In this document: piece by piece, positions 7,095 through 11,574 of the stretch
How the letters are laid out: the number at the start of each line of letters is the position of its first letter
Numbering within the stretch: the first letter of the stretch is position 1
Assembly: GCA_964557085.1 (NCBI GenBank)
Contig: CAZKYS010000078.1
Location: 1 to 11,574 of the forward strand
Source: Pseudaquidulcibacter sp964557085
GTDB taxonomy: Bacteria; Pseudomonadota; Alphaproteobacteria; Caulobacterales; Aquidulcibacteraceae
DNA: 11,574 nt
Reading direction: 5' to 3'
Made by a program: the position numbers and the translations under genes
Notes under the pieces: model-generated
Databases searched by the model: none
Seen by the model: only the letters and a program-made list of their open reading frames with translations
What the model was told of the DNA's origin: nothing

Positions 7095-8504
7095 ATGACG
7101 AAAAAAACTAATTTATTTGTAGTTTTGGATGTCGGAAAAACTATTTCAAAGCTTAGTTTATGGGATAAATTTGGCAATCAGATTATAAGCAAAACATACA
7201 AAAATGTCATCTCTAAAAATGAGCATTATCAAACCCTTGATACAAAAGGTATCAGTGAATGGCTTCTTATAACTTTAAAAGAATTTGGGAAAATTGGCAT
7301 AATAGAAGCTATAATACCCGTTGCCCATGGCGCTGCTTGTGCAGTTCTAAAGGATGGGGAAACCTTATTTGATCCATTAGATTATGAATGGCAAATACCA
7401 TCCGAAATAAAGGTGCAATATGAAAAAGTGCGTGATGAATTTGCCCATAATCTATCACCAGATATGGAAAATGGTCTAAATTTAGGTGCGCAATTATTTT
7501 ATTTAAAAACCAAATTCAAAGATAGATTTGATGAGGCAACAGATATAATACCTTGGGCACAATATTGGGCGTTTTTATTATCAGGAATCGCCAGATGCGA
7601 AATCACAAGCTTTGGCGCGCATAGTGATTTATGGTCACTTATCCATAAATCCCCCTCAAAAATGGCCTATGAATTAGGATTTGCACAAAAATTCGCACCA
7701 TTCGCCAAAGCAGACGAAGTCCTAGGAATTATAAAACCCGAAATTGCAAAAATTACCGGCCTTAATAATGATGTTAAAATCTACGCTGGATTACATGATT
7801 CTAATGCCGCATTATTATTTATGCGAAGGGCAAAAAAACTTCAAAATAAGAGTTTTACAATAATTTCAACCGGCACATGGTTCGTTTGTATGCGCGCATT
7901 GTTAAATGATGAAAGCATTGATTTAGAAAAACTAGGAAAAACAAAAGGGGTTTTGTCAAATATTGATATAGAATCACGACCAATTCCCACCGCATTATTC
8001 ATGGGCGGGCGCGAAATTGAAATACTTAATAAATATAATGGCTTCAGAATTGACCTACAAGAAAATCAAGATGATTTAATTGATATTTTGCCACAAATTA
8101 TTGAAAATCAATCACTAATCCTCCCCTGCCCATTACAAAATATCGGGCCGTTTGCAGGAAAGAAATTAGAATTATTAAATACAAAAAATAATAAAATATA
8201 TTTTGCAACAATGATTTCTTTATATATTGCGCTTGTGATTGATTACGCCCTCGACCTAATCGAAAGCCCAAAAACAATAATTATTGAAGGTAGGTTCGCG
8301 GCATCAATAATAATCACAAAATTATTAGCAAGCCTTCGCCCCAATTCCCAAATCCTTTGCCCATCAGAGGATAGCAATATTTCATGCGGTGCACTTGGGC
8401 TTATGGTTAAAGACCTTAAACAAGATAATAGCTTTAATAAAATTGAAAAATTTGATTTTGATTTGAAAAGTTTAAAAGATATATGGCGCACGCTTGTTGA
8501 ATAG
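7095..8504 (+). CDS. FGGY-family sugar kinase, probable L-rhamnulokinase
   Basis: ATP-dependent phosphorylation, most likely of L-rhamnulose to L-rhamnulose-1-phosphate. With the preferred ATG at 7095 the protein is 469 aa, usual for FGGY kinases. The N-terminal phosphate-binding motif is DVGKTISK (12-19), where most FGGY kinases have D-x-G-T-T or D-x-G-T-S. The second domain opens with GLHDSNAA (232-239), holding catalytic-base candidate D235, followed by STGTW (258-262). The adenosine-site motif usually rich in GGGA is replaced by EGRFAAS (398-404). I chose 7095 over the in-frame ATG at 7074 because AAAAGGA (7079-7085) sits nine bases upstream, while 7074 has no ribosome site. It is divergent from the isomerase. 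L-fuculose or another ketose is possible, but the neighbours favour rhamnulose. Confidence 0.85.
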   Translation: MTKKTNLFVVLDVGKTISKLSLWDKFGNQIISKTYKNVISKNEHYQTLDTKGISEWLLITLKEFGKIGIIEAIIPVAHGAACAVLKDGETLFDPLDYEWQIPSEIKVQYEKVRDEFAHNLSPDMENGLNLGAQLFYLKTKFKDRFDEATDIIPWAQYWAFLLSGIARCEITSFGAHSDLWSLIHKSPSKMAYELGFAQKFAPFAKADEVLGIIKPEIAKITGLNNDVKIYAGLHDSNAALLFMRRAKKLQNKSFTIISTGTWFVCMRALLNDESIDLEKLGKTKGVLSNIDIESRPIPTALFMGGREIEILNKYNGFRIDLQENQDDLIDILPQIIENQSLILPCPLQNIGPFAGKKLELLNTKNNKIYFATMISLYIALVIDYALDLIESPKTIIIEGRFAASIIITKLLASLRPNSQILCPSEDSNISCGALGLMVKDLKQDNSFNKIEKFDFDLKSLKDIWRTLVE

Positions 8505-8536
8505 GTTTCATAAAAAATTACCGCCACAAAAAAACT

Positions 8537-8551
8537 TTAGTGTTGACTAGC
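8537..8551. promoter_or_regulatory. Quasi-palindrome TTAGT-N5-CTAGC, copy 1 (candidate TetR operator) with possible -35
   Basis: TTAGTGTTGACTAGC contains TAGT-N4-ACTA arms and includes TTGACT (8543-8548), a good -35; the -10 at the right distance (CACTAT, 8566-8571) is poor. The same TTAGT-N5-CTAGC word, followed again by TT, occurs before the DJ-1 gene at 10299-10313. Overlap with a -35 would suit a repressor. Confidence 0.4.
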
Positions 8552-8596
8552 TTATTTCAAAATGCCACTATGTTGAATAACATAAGTGCATTAAAA

Positions 8597-9094
8597 ATGA
8601 ATATCGTAACAGAAAAAAAGCAAGATTATAAATCATGGCAAACAGGCAAAGAGCTTGGTGTTTCACCATGGTTAGTGCTTGACCAAGTACGGATTAATGC
8701 ATTTGGTGCTATCACCGATGATTTAGAGCCATTACACACAAATACCGAATGGTGTTTACAAAATAGCCCCTATAAAACCCCGATTTCTTATGGATTTCTT
8801 ACATTATCATTGCTTACAAAATTCATTAATGAAGTTACAGATAATGCGCTTAAAGGTGACGAAAGTAATTTAAGCTATCCCCTTAATTACGGCTTTGATA
8901 AAATACGCTTTCTTGCACCCGTTAAGAGCGGCTCAAAGATTAGATGCAGGTTTGTTTTGCGTGATTTAAAACCAAAGCCAGAAGGCGATTTGATGTTGTT
9001 TGATGCAATCGTAGAAATCGAACACGAAGAAAAACCAGCTTTAATCGCGCAATGGCTTTCATTATGGGTCAATCGTACAAACGAAAACTATTGA
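8597..9094 (+). CDS. MaoC/NodN-type hotdog-fold protein (putative enoyl-CoA hydratase)
   Basis: Single-domain hotdog protein of 165 aa from the preferred ATG, close to NodN-like MaoC dehydratases (about 150-165). Visible features are the hydratase-type pair D42 and H47 (TDDLEPLHTN), the central helix segment ISYGFLTLSLLTKF (63-76), and NYGFDKIRFLAPVKSGS (97-113), a NodN-like stretch leading to the dimer strands. The usual Asn of D-x-N-P-x-H is Glu, and the His before G-F-L-T-L is Tyr65, so activity is likely but not assured. The family hydrates 2-enoyl-CoA or related acyl thioesters. ATG codons at 8570 and 8597 and a GTG at 8540 all lack a clear ribosome site. I chose 8597 because homology starts there and a TTGACT promoter would lie within the earlier starts. 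An acyl-CoA synthetase further right fits acyl-CoA metabolism. Confidence 0.78.
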   Translation: MNIVTEKKQDYKSWQTGKELGVSPWLVLDQVRINAFGAITDDLEPLHTNTEWCLQNSPYKTPISYGFLTLSLLTKFINEVTDNALKGDESNLSYPLNYGFDKIRFLAPVKSGSKIRCRFVLRDLKPKPEGDLMLFDAIVEIEHEEKPALIAQWLSLWVNRTNENY

Positions 9095-9095
9095 C

Positions 9096-9149
9096 TTAAA
9101 CCCTATATAACATTCATATACTTTTAAATAGATTTACAATGGGGTTTAA
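9096..9149. repeat. 8-bp inverted repeat bracketing the tetR promoter and start
   Basis: TTAAACCC (9096-9103) and GGGTTTAA (9142-9149) are perfect inverted copies 38 bases apart. They enclose a likely -10, TATACT (9117-9122), and the TetR ATG (9139). Either they are paired binding sites for autoregulation or they arise by chance in AT-rich DNA. No ribosome site is visible before the ATG. Confidence 0.3.
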
Positions 9150-9885
9150 ATTGCAATCGTTTTCAAATGAAAATAGTTTTCGTGATTGGGTTGAGCTAGA
9201 ACAGAAGAAAGACACTACAAAACGCAAAGGCGAAAGAACGCGTGACCGAATTCGCCTTGTCACAATCGAGCTTTTAAATAGTATTGGATATCGTGAATTA
9301 AAAGTATCCGATATTTGTGATGCCGCCAAAATTTCAACACCCGTTTTATATATTTATTACGCATCAAAAGAAATTTTGGTAATGGATATATTAAGTGAGT
9401 TTCTTGAACAATTTATGGTAAAAAAAGGTGATGCAACTGGATTTGATCCATATCAATCTATGTTCAATGCCAATTTACGCTGGCTTTCTTTGGCGCGTGC
9501 AAACACTGGCCTTATGAAATGCCTATTACAATTTTCCGAAGAAGCCCCAGAATTTGCAAAATTATTCGCAAGCGAAAGCAACAAATGGTATTATAAAACT
9601 GCGCAAGCACTTACACATCGCTTCCCTGCCGCAAATGTTGAAGAGGCCCAAATTCACCTTTGCGTTTCAGCTTTGGGCGGAATGATTGATGATTTAACCC
9701 GCAAGCTTTTTGCCGAACGCGATGAAAACATTGTTTCTTTGGTGGATAAGGTTGCGCCAGATGATGTTTCATTGGCGCATTTTATAACTTCAATTTGGTA
9801 TCGCGCATTATATTGCGCCGATCCAAAAGCTGAAAATACAATACGCGCAACAACCCAATTGCCATTAGCGAATACAGAAGATTAA
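9139..9885 (+). CDS. TetR/AcrR-family transcriptional regulator
   Basis: One-component DNA-binding regulator, 248 aa, slightly long because about 34 charged residues precede the DNA-binding domain. The TetR N-terminal domain spans about 35-80: a first helix RDRIRLVTIELLNSIGY, then KVSDICDAAKIS as the turn region, and the recognition helix ISTPVLYIYYASKEIL (65-80), closely matching the family. The remaining roughly 165 residues are a helical ligand-binding and dimer domain with no identifiable ligand. The gene overlaps ridA-like by one base (TAATG), so the two are co-translated. Candidate operators are the TTAGT-N5-CTAGC words before the flanking hotdog and DJ-1 genes. A partial match, TATTGACTTA (9089-9098), lies upstream of this gene and hints at autoregulation. 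Ligand and targets are unknown. Confidence 0.9.
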   Translation: MGFKLQSFSNENSFRDWVELEQKKDTTKRKGERTRDRIRLVTIELLNSIGYRELKVSDICDAAKISTPVLYIYYASKEILVMDILSEFLEQFMVKKGDATGFDPYQSMFNANLRWLSLARANTGLMKCLLQFSEEAPEFAKLFASESNKWYYKTAQALTHRFPAANVEEAQIHLCVSALGGMIDDLTRKLFAERDENIVSLVDKVAPDDVSLAHFITSIWYRALYCADPKAENTIRATTQLPLANTED

Positions 9886-10280
9886 TGAAAAAAATCAAAA
9901 TTGCGCCACAGCCAAATTTGCAAGAAAAACTAAAATTCTCAAGATTGGTTATGGTTGATAATTTTGCTTATATTTCTGGAACCGCACCTTTTGACGAAGA
10001 CCTTAATGTAGTTTTTCCCAATGATGCATACAAACAGGCATTACATTGTTTAACTATAATGAAAACCTCGCTTGAAGCGATAAAATTTGAAATGAATGAT
10101 GTTGTTCGCGTGCGTCTTTATATTCGCGATATGAATAATTTAGAACAAATCATTAAAGCGTTTAATGAGTTTTTTTTAAATATTCTTCCTGCCTGCTCTA
10201 TTATTCAAGTCTTAGGTTTTATTGATGAAAATATGCATATTTATATTGATGCAGATGCGCATAAACCATCAAATGATTAA
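9885..10280 (+). CDS. RidA/YjgF-family protein lacking the deaminase arginine
   Basis: Small (131 aa) chorismate-mutase-like trimer-forming protein. Its Rid features are FAYISGTAPFDEDLNV (27-42), a central QALHCLTIMKTSLEAI helix (51-66), NDVVRVRLYIRD (71-82), and the closing LPACSIIQVLGF with MHIYIDADA. In RidA proper the segment reads P-A-R, and that arginine (R105 in well-studied enzymes) binds the substrate carboxylate in 2-imino acid hydrolysis. Here it is C104. Rid subfamilies without this Arg are generally not imine deaminases, so detoxification of enamines should not be assumed. The ATG overlaps the tetR stop by one base. It may process or bind a small metabolite sensed by the TetR protein; that is inference. 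Confidence 0.85.
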   Translation: MKKIKIAPQPNLQEKLKFSRLVMVDNFAYISGTAPFDEDLNVVFPNDAYKQALHCLTIMKTSLEAIKFEMNDVVRVRLYIRDMNNLEQIIKAFNEFFLNILPACSIIQVLGFIDENMHIYIDADAHKPSND

Positions 10281-10281
10281 C

Positions 10282-10310
10282 TTGACACTCATAAAATATT
10301 AGTCAATACT
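10282..10310 (+). promoter_or_regulatory. Candidate promoter of the DJ-1/PfpI gene
   Basis: A perfect -35 TTGACA (10282-10287), a 17-base spacer and AATACT (10305-10310), four of six matches to TATAAT. The predicted transcript start lies about 20 bases before the GTG and just upstream of the GGGAG ribosome site (10324-10328). TTGAC (10282-10286) and GTCAA (10302-10306) also form an inverted pair. Confidence 0.5.
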
Positions 10311-10313
10311 AGC
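10299..10313. promoter_or_regulatory. Quasi-palindrome TTAGT-N5-CTAGC, copy 2 (candidate TetR operator)
   Basis: TTAGTCAATACTAGC covers the candidate -10 of the DJ-1 gene. It shares all ten flanking bases, plus one in the centre, with the site at 8537-8551. Extended to 21 bases, 15 match. Each copy has TAGT-N4-ACTA arms. A bound repressor here would block the promoter directly. Confidence 0.4.
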
Positions 10314-10335
10314 TTTTATTTAAGGGAGTGAATAG

Positions 10336-11130
10336 GTGGAAAAACCAAATCGCCGCGCCATTTTAACAGGCGCATTAATCGCGGGTGCCGTACCTGCCGT
10401 TACTGCTGTTGCAACGGGAAAGGCAAATGGCATTTTTGATAATAGGCCAATTCTTGCCATGATTGCCTATCCAGGAATGTTTCCACTTGATTTAGTGGGT
10501 CCAGAGGCTGTTTTTAGCGGCATGGGAACCCATAAAGTTGAAATTATTTGGAAAGATAAAGAGCCTGTAAAATCTGATTCTGGCCTTGCAATTATGCCAA
10601 CAATGACATTTGCAGAAGCGCCAAAAAAAATAGATATTCTATTTGTCCCTGGCGGTGCATTAGGCACAGTAAAATGTATGCAAGACAAAGAAGTAATTGA
10701 GTTTCTTCAATCGCGCGCAAAAGATGCTTCGCTGGTTACTTCTGTTTGTACTGGTTCATTAATCCTTGGCGCGGCGGGGCTTTTAAAAGGTTATAAAGCC
10801 ACAAGCCATTGGGCAGTTCGTGAAAAACTTACCCAATTGGGTGCAATATATACACCAGGTCGCGTGATTGTTGACCGTGATCGTATAACTGCGGGCGGCG
10901 TTACGTCGGGTATTGATATGGCGCTTACACTTGCGGCAAAATTAAAAGATGAAACCCGTGCAAAGGCAATAGAGCTTAATATTGAATACGACCCACAACC
11001 ACCTTTTTCCACTGGCTCACCTGAAAAAGCGGGCCCGGAGCTAACAGAGGCTTTGAGAAAATCTTATGCGCCATTTTATTCGCGCCTTGACGCGGCTTTA
11101 CCTGAAATCAGGTCTAAAATTGGTTTATAA
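10336..11130 (+). CDS. Exported DJ-1/PfpI-family protein, isonitrile-hydratase-like
   Basis: Class I glutamine-amidotransferase-like fold, 264 aa. The mature part resembles isonitrile (cyclohexyl isocyanide) hydratase InhA: FPLDLVGP with D52, where the active-site Asp sits; VPGG (104-107); the nucleophile elbow TSVCTGS with C138 and T139; GAAGLLKGYKATSHW (145-159); and ITAGGVTSGIDMAL (184-197). Before it is a probable twin-arginine signal, NRRAILTG (5-12), then an Ala/Val-rich hydrophobic stretch ending near residues 26-30, so the protein is probably exported folded to the periplasm. It begins with GTG at 10336, supported by GGGAG (10324-10328) seven bases upstream. It has its own promoter and a candidate TetR operator. 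It could act on isonitriles or be another cysteine hydratase/stress protein; the fold is sure, the reaction is not. Confidence 0.85.
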   Translation: MEKPNRRAILTGALIAGAVPAVTAVATGKANGIFDNRPILAMIAYPGMFPLDLVGPEAVFSGMGTHKVEIIWKDKEPVKSDSGLAIMPTMTFAEAPKKIDILFVPGGALGTVKCMQDKEVIEFLQSRAKDASLVTSVCTGSLILGAAGLLKGYKATSHWAVREKLTQLGAIYTPGRVIVDRDRITAGGVTSGIDMALTLAAKLKDETRAKAIELNIEYDPQPPFSTGSPEKAGPELTEALRKSYAPFYSRLDAALPEIRSKIGL

Positions 11131-11142
11131 TTAAACCAATTT
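11117..11142. terminator. Hairpin across the abutting stop codons of two convergent genes
   Basis: Perfect inverted repeat with 11-bp arms, AAATTGGTTTA (11117-11127) and TAAACCAATTT (11132-11142), around a TAAT loop. The DJ-1 stop occupies 11128-11130 and the acyl-CoA synthetase stop 11131-11133, so both stops are in or next to the loop and the arms are coding sequence. It could terminate both genes, but it is AT-rich and has no run of T beyond the stem on either strand. Confidence 0.5.
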
Positions 11143-11574
11143 GCGTAAAGCGATTTTATCAACCTTGCCAATTGGAAGCATTGGCAAGGTTTTTAATATC
11201 GTCAATTTTTTCGGAATTTTATAATTCGCAAGCATAGAGCGTGCATATTCAATAACTTCTTTTTCGCTTAAATCATCGTAAAAAGTTGCAATGAAGGCAT
11301 GCCCAACCTCGCCAAATATTTCATCTGGTATTTCAATTACTGCGGCGGCATTAATTTTTGAATGTTTTTCAAGTGCCATTTCGATTTCACGCGGATAAAT
11401 ATTATACCCACCTGACTTAAACATTTCTTTGCAGCGCCCGACCAATTCCCATTCGCCATTTTGCGCGACTTCAACCAAATCACCGGTTTTAAACCATCCA
11501 TCATCACTAAAACCAGTTTCGATATTACGATAACCTGAAAAGCCAAATTCATCTTTGAATTGAACCTCCCCGCC
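11131..11574 (-). CDS. Acyl-CoA synthetase (AMP-forming), C-terminal part only
   Basis: The 3' end of an ANL-superfamily gene running off the right edge; the frame is open to 11574, so the TTG at 11478 is internal. The visible 147 residues hold the end of the adenylation domain and the mobile C-terminal domain: DGWFKTGD (25-32), GRCKEMFKSGGYNIYPREIE (46-65, the hinge and A8 motifs), GEVGHAF (88-94), LANYKIPKK (115-123) and PIGKVDK with K137, the lysine used in adenylation. The family activates carboxylic acids to acyl-CoA through an acyl-AMP; most of the substrate pocket lies outside the window, so fatty versus aromatic acid cannot be decided. It converges on the DJ-1 gene with zero gap and shares its terminator-like hairpin. 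Confidence 0.93.
   Translation of the reverse strand, partial: GGEVQFKDEFGFSGYRNIETGFSDDGWFKTGDLVEVAQNGEWELVGRCKEMFKSGGYNIYPREIEMALEKHSKINAAAVIEIPDEIFGEVGHAFIATFYDDLSEKEVIEYARSMLANYKIPKKLTILKTLPMLPIGKVDKIALRKLV

Noticed and set aside
6965..7177. 70-aa open frame on the minus strand across the isomerase/kinase promoter region
   Set aside because: Overlaps both promoters and the kinase start, has no ribosome site and no domain-like composition.
8505..8536. Possible terminator after the kinase gene
   Set aside because: Contains short A-runs but no inverted repeat.
8540..8596. GTG start adding 19 residues to the hotdog protein
   Set aside because: The extra residues have no family match and the DNA holds the likely -35 and candidate operator.
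11131..11478. Short complete gene starting at TTG 11478
   Set aside because: The same frame continues to the window edge with conserved synthetase sequence (GGEVQF to DGWFKTGD), so the gene is truncated by the window, not short.
1..11574. tRNA, rRNA, riboswitch, CRISPR array, insertion sequence or prophage signals
   Set aside because: No cloverleaf or tRNA CCA end, no regularly spaced repeats, no transposase or integrase motif, and no intergenic gap long enough for a known riboswitch with its expression platform was seen by eye.

Overview
The window looks like an AT-rich bacterial chromosome carrying two gene modules: an L-rhamnose/rhamnoside catabolic locus (about 1-8504) and a small TetR-associated accessory module (about 8537-11574). 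No rRNA, tRNA, CRISPR array, insertion sequence or origin was recognised. The organism is probably a proteobacterium. The L-rhamnose isomerase is the Pseudomonas stutzeri/rhizobial type, and the kinase has a D-V-G-K-T P-loop-like motif that I associate with alphaproteobacterial rhamnulokinases. A low-GC alphaproteobacterium is my best guess, but no marker gene in the window proves it.

Rhamnose locus. A 5'-truncated GPH-type sugar:cation symporter (+) meets, tail to tail, a minus-strand pair: an HSL-type alpha/beta hydrolase followed by a GH78 alpha-L-rhamnosidase whose start overlaps the hydrolase end. A 106-bp divergent promoter region separates this pair from a class II aldolase (+). The aldolase ends tail to tail, with a 4-nt overlap, against the L-rhamnose isomerase (-). 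A second divergent region, 145 bp to the preferred kinase start, separates the isomerase from an FGGY kinase (+). Together these genes describe an intracellular route: import of a rhamnoside, possible ester removal, hydrolysis to L-rhamnose, isomerisation to L-rhamnulose, phosphorylation, and aldol cleavage to DHAP and L-lactaldehyde. The lactaldehyde-oxidising enzyme and a dedicated sugar regulator are not in the window. Both divergent regions share an exact 17-bp word, TTGCGCGAATTTGATTG, which is the best candidate for a common operator.

Accessory module. All genes but the last are on the plus strand: a NodN/MaoC-type hotdog protein, a TetR regulator translationally coupled to a RidA-like protein that lacks the usual imine-deaminase arginine, and a DJ-1/PfpI protein resembling isonitrile hydratase with a probable Tat export signal. 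The 3' part of a minus-strand acyl-CoA synthetase abuts the DJ-1 gene with no gap. A hairpin holding both stop codons sits at that junction. A quasi-palindrome, TTAGT-N5-CTAGC, occurs before both the hotdog gene and the DJ-1 gene and is a candidate TetR operator. The substrate of this module cannot be read from the sequence.

The layout is compact. All three convergent gene pairs end within a few bases of each other, and every intergenic gap is under 150 bp, so there is no gene-free stretch above 300 bp.
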